A stretch of 8,829 nt of DNA, from positions 1 through 8,829 of the forward strand of contig JAPPKP010000178.1 in the NCBI GenBank assembly GCA_028819955.1. Direction: 5' to 3'. Both the position numbers and the translations under genes were made by a program. Origin of the DNA: Rhodospirillaceae bacterium (GTDB lineage Bacteria; Pseudomonadota; Alphaproteobacteria; UBA828). Under the pieces are notes generated by a model. The model was not told the origin of the DNA. It saw nothing but the letters and a program-made list of their open reading frames with translations, and made no database searches. Shown here piece by piece: positions 1 through 5,555 of this stretch (positions within the stretch are counted from its first letter, which is position 1; every line of letters begins with the position of its first letter).

Positions 1-86
1 AAACCATCGAATAACCGGAGCGTCGCGCCATCAGGGAGCGCAAGCACGCTCACCGTGCTGCCCAGAGGCACAGGCTGGTGAAACAT
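1..86 (-). other. Possible start of a minus-strand gene running off the left edge (uncertain)
   Basis: Read on the minus strand from the ATG at 86, the frame stays open to the window edge and gives 28 codons starting MFHQPVPLGSTVSVL. I do not recognise the protein. No Shine-Dalgarno sequence precedes the ATG. A TTGACA lies on the same strand at 116-111, but no good -10 box follows at normal spacing. The plus strand is also open from base 1 to a stop at 79-81, so the reading is ambiguous. It could be the 5' end of a divergent gene, the remnant of a mobile element, or chance. Confidence 0.2.
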
Positions 87-110
87 GCGAGGATTAGTCC
101 AAGTGTCTCT

Positions 111-122
111 TGTCAACTGACA
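111..122. promoter_or_regulatory. Interrupted palindrome TGTCA-AC-TGACA, possible HigA operator
   Basis: The two five-base arms TGTCA and TGACA are exact inverted repeats separated by two bases. The site overlaps the candidate -35 box of higBA. HigA-type antitoxins are known to repress their own operon by binding palindromes in the promoter, so the position suits an operator. That HigA binds here is inference. Short palindromes of this size also occur by chance. Confidence 0.3.
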
Positions 123-131
123 GGCGTCAAC
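118..131 (+). repeat. 14-base direct repeat, copy 1 (left of higBA)
   Basis: TGACAGGCGTCAAC at 118-131 matches TGACAGGCGCCAAC at 774-787 in 13 of 14 bases. The two copies bracket the toxin-antitoxin pair. Both also fall in promoter-like sequence, so they could be a shared regulatory element or the scar of an insertion. Confidence 0.5.
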
Positions 132-144
132 CTACTGTGCAGCG

Positions 145-423
145 ATGATTGCGTCGTTCAGGCATCGGGGCCTGAAGGCACTGTACGAAGGTAGGACAAC
201 CCGGTGGGTCGCTCCAAACCACGTCCAAAGGTTGAGAGACATTTTGGCGGCGCTTGACAGCAGTCATGGACCGGAAGCCATGAACCTGCCCGGGTTCCGT
301 TTGCATGAGTTGAAGGGACGGCTAAAGGGCCATTATGCAGTTTCGGTATCCGGCAACTGGCGTGTGACCTTTCGATTCGAAGACGGATCGGCAGTCGATG
401 TCGACTACGTCGACTATCACTGA
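145..423 (+). CDS. higB: HigB-type mRNA interferase toxin (RelE/ParE superfamily)
   Basis: This is a 92-residue protein of the HigB (plasmid maintenance killer) family, ribosome-dependent mRNA endonucleases of type II toxin-antitoxin systems. The length and C-terminus match the family: a GNWRVTF core strand at residues 70-76 and a terminal DYVDYH. Residues His54, Lys57, Arg73, Asp90, Tyr91 and His92 fall at the same positions as the catalytic residues I recall for Proteus vulgaris HigB, so the toxin looks intact. Toxin-before-antitoxin order is the HigBA hallmark; higA follows after 11 bases. No Shine-Dalgarno sequence precedes the ATG, and the candidate -10 ends only six bases upstream, so the message may be leaderless. 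GC content is modest (31 of 60 bases at 301-360), and Arg codons AGG and AGA occur, unlike the GC-rich genes downstream, which suggests acquisition by transfer. Confidence 0.93.
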   Translation: MIASFRHRGLKALYEGRTTRWVAPNHVQRLRDILAALDSSHGPEAMNLPGFRLHELKGRLKGHYAVSVSGNWRVTFRFEDGSAVDVDYVDYH

Positions 424-427
424 GGAG
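422..427 (+). promoter_or_regulatory. Ribosome binding site of higA
   Basis: GAGGAG immediately after the first base of the higB stop codon lies seven bases before the ATG at 435. It supports that start over the in-frame ATG at 441. A strong site here and none before higB would favour antitoxin synthesis over toxin, as these systems need. Confidence 0.6.
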
Positions 428-434
428 ACAGGAC

Positions 435-722
435 ATGGCGATGCACAATCCGCCGCATCCGGGTGGGATCGTGAAGCGGCAGTGTCTGGAACCCCTGGGG
501 CTTACCGTGACGCGGGCTGCTCAAGGACTTGGGGTCACGCGCCAGGCACTGTCAGAACTCATTAACGAACGCACGGGTGTTTCGGTCGATATGGCAATTA
601 GGCTGTCGAAGGCTTTCGGTTCGACGCCCGAGACCTGGCTTGGAATGCAGATGGCCTACGATCTTTGGCAGGCCCGTGATCGCGCTCAGCGGATCAAAGT
701 GGAGCGCTTTGCCGCGGCCTGA
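435..722 (+). CDS. higA: HigA-type antitoxin, XRE-family helix-turn-helix protein
   Basis: This 95-residue protein is the partner of the upstream toxin. It begins with the family-typical HPGGIVK at residues 8-14, followed by a helix-turn-helix at about 23-48 (TRAAQGLGVTRQALSELIN) and a motif of the type MAIRLSKAFGSTPETWL at 53-69 that is characteristic of the VapI/HigA branch of XRE regulators. HigA proteins bind and neutralise HigB and repress the operon promoter. No truncation or frameshift is visible. The start is supported by GAGGAG seven bases upstream. It is co-transcribed with higB across an 11-base gap. No clear hairpin-plus-T-run terminator follows; only a T-rich stretch (about 731-743) is seen. 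Confidence 0.93.
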   Translation: MAMHNPPHPGGIVKRQCLEPLGLTVTRAAQGLGVTRQALSELINERTGVSVDMAIRLSKAFGSTPETWLGMQMAYDLWQARDRAQRIKVERFAAA

Positions 723-750
723 CAGCCGGGCATTCCTTTTCTTGCCCTGT

Positions 751-762
751 CCTTTGCAAAGG
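751..762. promoter_or_regulatory. Perfect 12-base palindrome CCTTTGCAAAGG
   Basis: CCTTTGCAAAGG is its own reverse complement. With one bulged G it extends to GTCC...GGGAC at 749-765. It ends ten bases before the TTGACA at 773, a typical position for a regulator binding site upstream of a promoter. No long T run follows, so it is not a standard terminator. Its regulator is unknown. Confidence 0.4.
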
Positions 763-772
763 GACACCACCA

Positions 773-799
773 TTGACAGGCGCCAACGATCGATAGACG
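773..799 (+). promoter_or_regulatory. Candidate promoter of the long operon starting at 867
   Basis: TTGACA at 773-778 is a perfect -35 consensus in the only intergenic gap over 100 bases in the window apart from the left edge. The -10 is unclear: TAGACG at 794-799 has a 15-base spacer and matches TATAAT weakly. TACAGT at 806-811 resembles a -10 but is 27 bases from the -35. The -35 is therefore better supported than the rest. Confidence 0.4.
774..787 (+). repeat. 14-base direct repeat, copy 2 (right of higBA)
   Basis: TGACAGGCGCCAAC differs from the copy at 118-131 at one base. It overlaps the -35 box of the downstream operon. See copy 1 for possible meanings. Confidence 0.5.
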
Positions 800-853
800 G
801 TCGGGTACAGTGGTCTGGGCGCGTTGCGCCCACGCGTGCCGCCGCCACGACCC

Positions 854-858
854 AGGAG
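854..858 (+). promoter_or_regulatory. Ribosome binding site that selects a TTG start at 867
   Basis: AGGAG lies eight bases before TTG at 867. The longer in-frame ATG at 810 has no Shine-Dalgarno sequence and would add 19 residues (MVWARCAHACRRHDPGVDR) that look like translated intergenic DNA ahead of the first membrane helix. The TTG start is therefore preferred. Confidence 0.6.
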
Positions 859-866
859 TCGACCGG

Positions 867-1460
867 TTGCGCCGCTATCTGCTCCTCTACCGGTTCCTGA
901 TCGTCAATATCGTGGGCGCGGCGTTGCTCGGGCTCGCCGGCGCGCAGGGTTGGATCGAGCGGATCGCCGAGGCGGACCCCACCGGCCTCGTCTTCGTCAT
1001 CTTCGGCGTCTTCGCGGTGGGCTTGGCGCTCTGCGGCTACCGCCTGTTCAAGACCAGCATGGCCCTCAACCAGCTGGAAGAGGGCGGGGCGGTGGGCCTT
1101 CCCGACGAGTGGACCCGTGCGGCGGTCCGTCCGGAGTTCATGGCCGAGGCGCTCAAGGCGCGGCTCTTCAGCCGTATCGCCGTGATAAGGCAGATCGCGG
1201 CCGCATTGGTCGTGCTCGGGCTGATCGGCACGGTGGCAGGCTTCATAATTGCGCTCTCCGGCGTTTCGGCGGAGGACGCCGGCACGCTCGCCGCCGTGCA
1301 GCCGATGATCTCGACCCTCATCAGCGGCATGTCGGTCGCGCTCTACACGACTCTCGAAGGCGCCGTTTTGGGCCTCTGGCTCACCGTCAACTACCGTATG
1401 CTGGCGACCGGCACCTCCACCCTCTACAGCGAGCTCCTCGCGGCCAATGGACGAGTTTGA
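867..1460 (+). CDS. MotA/TolQ/ExbB-like proton channel family protein
   Basis: With the TTG start this is a 197-residue inner-membrane protein. Predicted helices lie at about 8-27, 40-60, 109-130 and 148-176, with a cytoplasmic loop of about 50 residues (61-108) between the second and third. Helix 3 contains LGLIGTVAGFIIAL (117-130), the signature of the MotA/TolQ/ExbB family, and the next helix has the small and hydroxylated residues (SGMSVALYTTLEGAVLGL) usual for the ion path. Family members form pentameric stators that use the proton gradient to drive a one-span partner. The partner candidate is the next gene, whose start overlaps this gene by 14 bases. The protein is shorter than MotA and closer in size to TolQ/ExbB. 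It is not a typical tolQ: there is no tolR, tolA or tolB nearby. Family assignment is good; the job of the complex is unknown. Confidence 0.82.
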   Translation: MRRYLLLYRFLIVNIVGAALLGLAGAQGWIERIAEADPTGLVFVIFGVFAVGLALCGYRLFKTSMALNQLEEGGAVGLPDEWTRAAVRPEFMAEALKARLFSRIAVIRQIAAALVVLGLIGTVAGFIIALSGVSAEDAGTLAAVQPMISTLISGMSVALYTTLEGAVLGLWLTVNYRMLATGTSTLYSELLAANGRV

Positions 1461-2091
1461 CGACGACAGCGGCACAATCTTCCGCGACGTTACGCTGCTG
1501 GCGCTCGCGGCCTTCGTCGCGATGGTGCTCATGCTGCTGCCGTTCCTCAATCCGGGCGCCGAGGCTGAGAGCGAGGCAGATGGGATCAGCGATCCCGGCA
1601 ACGTGATCGTCGAGCTGTTATGGGCGGCGGACCGCGACGCCGACATCGATCTCTGGGTCAAGGCGCCGGAGCGGCTGCCGGTGGGCTTCCCCAACAAGGG
1701 CAACGACGTGGTCAACCTATTGCGCGACGATCTCGGCTTGTTTCAAGACCTTACCGACATCAATTACGAGATTGTCTACAGTCGCGGCATCGTGCCCGGC
1801 GAGTGGATCGTCAACGTCCAGGCCTACCGTCTGGAGGACCCCATTCGGCCGACGCCGGTGCGGGTCCAGGTGGTGATCAGCGTCAAGCGCGAGGGGGAAG
1901 ACAGGCCGACGCCGATCCTCGAAAAGGAGGTCGAGCTGCGCTATCCGCGCCACGAGACGACCGTGTACCGCTTTGCACTGACCGGCACGGGCGCACTCGT
2001 ACACGGCAGCGTCAACGACGTCAGACTCTCGCTGATATATGAGTATGCGCAATCCCAACTCCGCTCTCGCGAGGTGCGGCCGGGTGGATAG
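1447..2091 (+). CDS. One-span membrane protein with ExbD/MotB-like helix and DUF2135/YfaP-like beta domain
   Basis: This 214-residue protein has an acidic cytoplasmic tail (MDEFDDDSG), one membrane helix at about 14-34 and a large exported part. Asp14 sits at the cytoplasmic edge of the helix in IFRDVTLLALAAFV, matching the placement of the conserved proton-binding Asp in ExbD, TolR and MotB. The exported region (about 52-200) is beta-rich, with ADIDLWV (65-71), FPNKG (81-85), RDDLG (93-97), DINYEIVY (104-111) and PGEWIVNVQAY (117-127). This pattern resembles DUF2135/YfaP-type domains, in which DLDLWV, an Asn, a Leu-x-x-Asp and a PGxYxVxV strand recur. No OmpA-type peptidoglycan-binding domain is seen. 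The gene overlaps the channel gene by 14 bases, so the two probably form one complex. The helix assignment is firm, the ExbD-like role likely, the domain name tentative. Confidence 0.72.
   Translation: MDEFDDDSGTIFRDVTLLALAAFVAMVLMLLPFLNPGAEAESEADGISDPGNVIVELLWAADRDADIDLWVKAPERLPVGFPNKGNDVVNLLRDDLGLFQDLTDINYEIVYSRGIVPGEWIVNVQAYRLEDPIRPTPVRVQVVISVKREGEDRPTPILEKEVELRYPRHETTVYRFALTGTGALVHGSVNDVRLSLIYEYAQSQLRSREVRPGG
2071..2076 (+). promoter_or_regulatory. Ribosome binding site that selects a GTG start at 2084
   Basis: GAGGTG ends seven bases before GTG at 2084. The in-frame ATG at 2039 has no such site and would add 15 polar residues (MSMRNPNSALARCGR) and a 53-base overlap. The GTG start leaves an eight-base overlap with the previous gene and puts the first membrane helix at the N-terminus. 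Confidence 0.55.
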
Positions 2092-2596
2092 TTTCGCCTA
2101 CCTCTATGTCGCCCTTGCGCTGGTGGGCGCTGCGCTCGCGAGCATCGCGGTATGGTCCCGGCGGCGGGCGCTCTGGAAGGCGGTTGCCGTGGGCCTGCTC
2201 ACGGCCCTCGTCGTGATCGGCTATTTCAGCTATTCAATGCTGTTATCGCGGCCGAAGCCGCTCTCCCCTGAGATGGAGGGCGTAGAGGGCGCGCGGGTGC
2301 TCTCGGCTGCACTGCGCGAGGACGAAGCAATCTATCTCTGGCTTTCCCTCGAAGGAACGCCGCGCTTTTATGCGCTGCCCTGGGACCAGGCAGCTGCCCA
2401 GCGGCTTCAATCGGTCATGCGCGAGACCCGGCGCTCGGGCCACGACGTGGTGATCCGCTCGGCCGAGGGGGGTAGCGACGAGGCCGACTCAGAGGAATTC
2501 ACGCCGGAGGTTCACACGTTCTACGCGGTGCCGCCGCCGATCATGTTGCCGACCAAGCGGCTCCACGCGATCCGCGGGCCCGCAGGCGAGATGTGA
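2084..2596 (+). CDS. Two-span membrane protein of unknown function, third gene of the motor-like cassette
   Basis: I do not recognise a named family. From the GTG start the protein has 170 residues, with hydrophobic helices at about 4-24 and 33-53 separated by a basic turn (WSRRRALWK), which by the positive-inside rule places both ends outside the cytoplasm. A soluble part follows, with EAIYLWLSLEGTPRFYALPWDQ (81-102) and a proline-rich FYAVPPPIMLPTKRL (146-160) that look like conserved, folded sequence rather than linker. There is no catalytic motif I can name. It overlaps the upstream gene by eight bases and ends with ATGTGA at 2591-2596, close to dgt. Tight coupling to the two motor-like genes suggests it is a third subunit or an accessory of the same complex; this is inference. 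Confidence 0.7.
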   Translation: MDSFAYLYVALALVGAALASIAVWSRRRALWKAVAVGLLTALVVIGYFSYSMLLSRPKPLSPEMEGVEGARVLSAALREDEAIYLWLSLEGTPRFYALPWDQAAAQRLQSVMRETRRSGHDVVIRSAEGGSDEADSEEFTPEVHTFYAVPPPIMLPTKRLHAIRGPAGEM

Positions 2597-2616
2597 CCGT
2601 GAGCGACGCTTGCACC

Positions 2617-2623
2617 AGGGGAG
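2617..2623 (+). promoter_or_regulatory. Ribosome binding site that favours the dgt start at 2632
   Basis: AGGGGAG lies eight bases before GTG at 2632. Earlier in-frame GTG codons at 2593 and 2599 have only the weaker AGGCGAG at 2584-2590. The later start also removes a low-complexity tail that the family usually lacks. Confidence 0.45.
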
Positions 2624-2631
2624 CCGGCGCG

Positions 2632-3804
2632 GTGCCGGTCGCCGCTGCGCGCGCGGCAGCACCCTATGCCTCGTTCCCCGAGCGGAGCCGCGGGCGCCTC
2701 TATCCTGAGCCTGAGAGCGCCACGCGGACGGCCTTTCAGCGCGACCGCGACCGGATTATCCACTGCGCGGCGTTTCGGCGCCTCCAGCACAAGACCCAGG
2801 TCTTCGTCTATCACGAGGGCGATCATTACCGGACGCGCCTCACTCACAGCCTGGAGGTGGCTCAGATCGCGCGCTCGATCAGCCGGGTTCTCGGGGTGAA
2901 CGAAGATCTCGCCGAGGCGCTCGCGCTTGCTCACGATCTCGGGCACCCGCCTTTTGGCCATGCCGGCGAAGCCGCACTGGACCAGGCGATGGCGGCTTAC
3001 GGCGGGTTCGATCACAACGCGCAGACCATGCGCATCCTGACGGCCCTGGAGCAGCGCTATAACGACTTCGACGGCCTGAACCTGACCTGGGAGACTCTGG
3101 AAGGGGTGGCGAAGCACAACGGCCCGCGTCTAGCAGATGCGATTCCCGGCGCCATCGAGGCCTACGCGGCCCGGCACGGCCTGGAGCTCGACACTCATGC
3201 TGGACTGGAGGCTCAGATCGCCGCGCTGGCAGATGACATCGCCTACAACAATCACGACGTTGACGATGGGCTACGCGCGGGCCTCTTCGCCGTCGACGAC
3301 CTGCGGGATGTCCCTCTGGTCGGGGCGATTTTGAAAGACGTGGCCACCGACCGTCCAGGCTGCGAGGAAAGCCGCCGCATTCACGAGACGGTCCGCCGCA
3401 TGATCGGCGCCATGGTCGAGGACGTGATCGATTCCAGCCGGCAGCGGCTGGAGCAGGTCGGACCGGCGAATGTGGAGGCCGTGCGCAAGCACGATGCTCC
3501 GCTGATCGCCTTTTCGGTGACCATGCAGGCTCACGGCGAGGGGTTGAAGGCGTTCCTGCACGAGCGCATGTATCGTCACCACAAGGTCAACCGGATGGCC
3601 AGCAAGGCACGCCGGACCGTGCGCGAGCTCTTCGAGGTCTTCATCGATGAGCCCCAATGCCTGCCGGAGGAGTGGCGGGCCCGGTGCGACGACCCACGAA
3701 CGCTGACCACGGCGCGCGTGGTCGCCGACTACGTCGCCGGGATGACGGATCGCTTCGCCATCCAGGAACATCGCAACCTCTTCGATACGGTGCTGTGGAG
3801 ATGA
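2632..3804 (+). CDS. dgt: Deoxyguanosinetriphosphate triphosphohydrolase-like protein (HD domain)
   Basis: This is a 390-residue dNTP triphosphohydrolase of the HD superfamily. The family converts dNTPs to deoxynucleosides and triphosphate in the cytoplasm and helps set the dNTP pool. Family landmarks in order are [11 protein letters not shown] near residue 20, [10 protein letters not shown] at about 35, [18 protein letters not shown] around His72, the HD pair His101-Asp102 in [14 protein letters not shown], and [18 protein letters not shown] with the last metal-binding Asp at 201-202. All four HD ligands are present, so it should be active. Length is usual for the non-E. coli Dgt branch. GTG at 2593 or 2599 would add 13 or 11 residues and overlap or abut the previous gene; I prefer 2632 for its better ribosome site. 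The stop overlaps the argS start as ATGA. In many relatives an iron-sulfur insertion gene precedes dgt; here the motor-like cassette does. Confidence 0.93.
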   Translation: MPVAAARAAAPYASFPERSRGRLYPEPESATRTAFQRDRDRIIHCAAFRRLQHKTQVFVYHEGDHYRTRLTHSLEVAQIARSISRVLGVNEDLAEALALAHDLGHPPFGHAGEAALDQAMAAYGGFDHNAQTMRILTALEQRYNDFDGLNLTWETLEGVAKHNGPRLADAIPGAIEAYAARHGLELDTHAGLEAQIAALADDIAYNNHDVDDGLRAGLFAVDDLRDVPLVGAILKDVATDRPGCEESRRIHETVRRMIGAMVEDVIDSSRQRLEQVGPANVEAVRKHDAPLIAFSVTMQAHGEGLKAFLHERMYRHHKVNRMASKARRTVRELFEVFIDEPQCLPEEWRARCDDPRTLTTARVVADYVAGMTDRFAIQEHRNLFDTVLWR

Positions 3805-5555
3805 ATGTTTTCGGTTATTTGACGGGTGTCATTCACGGAGAAGTTGAGAATCTCTCCAGTGCTGGAAATCTGCCCGCCGGGCTCGATCTCTCGGCAGTCT
3901 CGGTCGAGCCCCCCCGCGAGCCGGCGCACGGAGACGCGGCCTGCAATGCGGCGCTGGTGCTCGCCAAGCAGGCGCGCCGCAAGCCGCGCGAGATCGCTGA
4001 GCATTTGGCGGAGCGGTTGCAAGCGCACCCGGAGATTCGCACGGTCGAGGTGGCTGGTCCCGGCTTCGTCAACTTGAGGCTCACCAACGAATTCTGGTGG
4101 GAGCGATTGACCGAGCTGCTCGTTACTGGGCCGGGATTCGGCGCCGATGACCTGGGTCAAGGGCAGCGCATCAACGTGGAATATGTTTCCACCAACCCTA
4201 CCGGTCCGCTCCATGTCGGTCATGCACGAGGGGCGGTAGTGGGCGACGCGCTGGCCAATCTGCTTTCGCACATGGGCTTTTCCGTGACGCGGGAATACTA
4301 CGTGAACGACGCTGGCGCGCAGGTCGATACGCTCGCCCGCTCCGTCCATGCCCGCTACCGCCAGGCGTGTGGCGAGACCATCGGCACCATTCCCGAAGGA
4401 CTTTATCCGGGGGACTATCTGGTGCCCGTGGGCGAGGCACTCGCCGCCCGCGACTGCCGGCGCTGGCTGGAGGAGCCCGAATCGGTATGGCTGCCAGAGG
4501 TCCGCAGCTTCGCCATCGACGCCATGATGGACCTCGTACGAGACGATTTGGATGCGCTCGGCGTGCGGCACGACGTGTTTCGTTCGGAGCGCGCGCTGGT
4601 CGACGAAGGCCGGCTCGATGACGCCTATGCCGCCCTGAAAGCGAGCGAATTGATTTATCGCGGGGTGCTGGAGCCGCCCAAGGGCAAGCGCGACGAGGAC
4701 TGGGAGCCGCGCGAGCAGGACCTCTTCCGCGCTACCGCCTTCGGCGACGATACCGACCGGCCGCTCCGAAAGTCGGACGGCACCTGGACCTACTTCGCCA
4801 CCGACATCGCCTATCACCGCGACAAGATCGAGCGCGGCTTCAGCGACCTGATCGACGTGTGGGGCGCCGACCATGGCGGCTACGTGAAGCGGATGAAGGC
4901 TGCCGTCTCGGCGCTCTCCGACGATTCGACGACCCTCGACGTGAAGATTTGCCAGATGGTGAAGCTGCTGGATGGCGGGGAACCGATGGCGATGTCGAAG
5001 CGCGCGGGGCGCTTCGTGACGCTGCGCGATGTCGTCGACGAGGTCGGGCGCGATGTCGTTCGCTTCATCATGCTCACCCGCCGCAACGACGCTCCGCTCG
5101 AGTTCGACATGCGCAGGGTTCTGGAGCAGTCGCGCGACAACCCGGTCTTCTACGTTCAGTACGCCCACGCCAGGGCGTGTTCTGCGCTCCGCCGCGGAGC
5201 AGGAATCGTGCCCGAGGCCGAGCTCACGCCCGCCGCTCTTGCCCGCGCCGATCTCTCCTGCTTGGGCGATCCGGCGGAATTGGATCTGATTCGCTGGCTG
5301 TGCCGGTGGCCGCGGGTGCTGGCCGGCGCCGCGCTGGCACACGAACCGCACCGTATCGCCTTCTATCTGCAGGAACTTGCCGCCGAATTTCATCTGCTCT
5401 GGACCAGGGGCAAGGACGACTCGCGGCTCCGTATTGTCGATGGCGCGCGGCCCGAAGAGACACGCGCCCGTCTCGCGTTGATCAGCGCGGTCAAGATCGT
5501 TATTGCGGAGGGGCTGGCACTGTTCGGAGTCGAGCCGGTGCAGGAGATGCGATGA
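3801..5555 (+). CDS. argS: Arginyl-tRNA synthetase
   Basis: This 584-residue class I aminoacyl-tRNA synthetase charges tRNA-Arg with arginine using ATP in the cytoplasm. The N-terminal Add-1 domain that binds the tRNA elbow spans about 1-95 and ends with GFVNLRL (89-95 region). The class I catalytic core begins at [18 protein letters not shown], whose HIGH box is HVGH at 138-141. The KMSKS-type box is MSKR at 398-401. YVQYAHAR at 451-458 opens the C-terminal anticodon-binding DALR domain, which runs to the end. Length is normal and no frameshift is seen. The ATG at 3801 overlaps the dgt stop as ATGA. GGAG touches the ATG directly, too close for normal initiation, so translation probably relies on re-initiation after dgt. 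Longer in-frame starts inside dgt would add sequence not found in the family. Confidence 0.97.
   Translation: MNVFGYLTGVIHGEVENLSSAGNLPAGLDLSAVSVEPPREPAHGDAACNAALVLAKQARRKPREIAEHLAERLQAHPEIRTVEVAGPGFVNLRLTNEFWWERLTELLVTGPGFGADDLGQGQRINVEYVSTNPTGPLHVGHARGAVVGDALANLLSHMGFSVTREYYVNDAGAQVDTLARSVHARYRQACGETIGTIPEGLYPGDYLVPVGEALAARDCRRWLEEPESVWLPEVRSFAIDAMMDLVRDDLDALGVRHDVFRSERALVDEGRLDDAYAALKASELIYRGVLEPPKGKRDEDWEPREQDLFRATAFGDDTDRPLRKSDGTWTYFATDIAYHRDKIERGFSDLIDVWGADHGGYVKRMKAAVSALSDDSTTLDVKICQMVKLLDGGEPMAMSKRAGRFVTLRDVVDEVGRDVVRFIMLTRRNDAPLEFDMRRVLEQSRDNPVFYVQYAHARACSALRRGAGIVPEAELTPAALARADLSCLGDPAELDLIRWLCRWPRVLAGAALAHEPHRIAFYLQELAAEFHLLWTRGKDDSRLRIVDGARPEETRARLALISAVKIVIAEGLALFGVEPVQEMR

Larger units (their letters stand above)
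110..138 (+). promoter_or_regulatory. Candidate higBA promoter
   Basis: TTGTCA at 110-115 matches the -35 consensus at five of six bases. A 17-base spacer leads to TACTGT at 133-138, a weak -10 with three of six matches. The toxin ATG at 145 begins six bases after this -10, so transcription would start at or next to the start codon. An interrupted palindrome overlaps the -35 box. The spacing is ideal but the -10 is poor, so this is only a candidate. Confidence 0.4.

Noticed and set aside
728..747. GGGC...GCCC inverted repeat after higA as a terminator
   Set aside because: The stem is only four pairs with a 12-base loop, and the T-rich tract lies in the loop, not after the stem.
552..1715. 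387-codon minus-strand frame across higA and the channel gene
   Set aside because: It runs through two well-supported plus-strand genes and the intergenic region and has no recognisable motif.
867..2596. Zorya-type phage defence system
   Set aside because: The first gene resembles ZorA only at family level. The second lacks the ZorB peptidoglycan-binding domain, and no helicase, nuclease or other Zorya effector is present.
4859..5551. Plus-strand frame extending the SPOR protein upstream by 231 codons
   Set aside because: This part overlaps argS in another frame and is Arg-rich noise. The ATG at 5552 with AGGAG and the ATGA overlap is the natural start.
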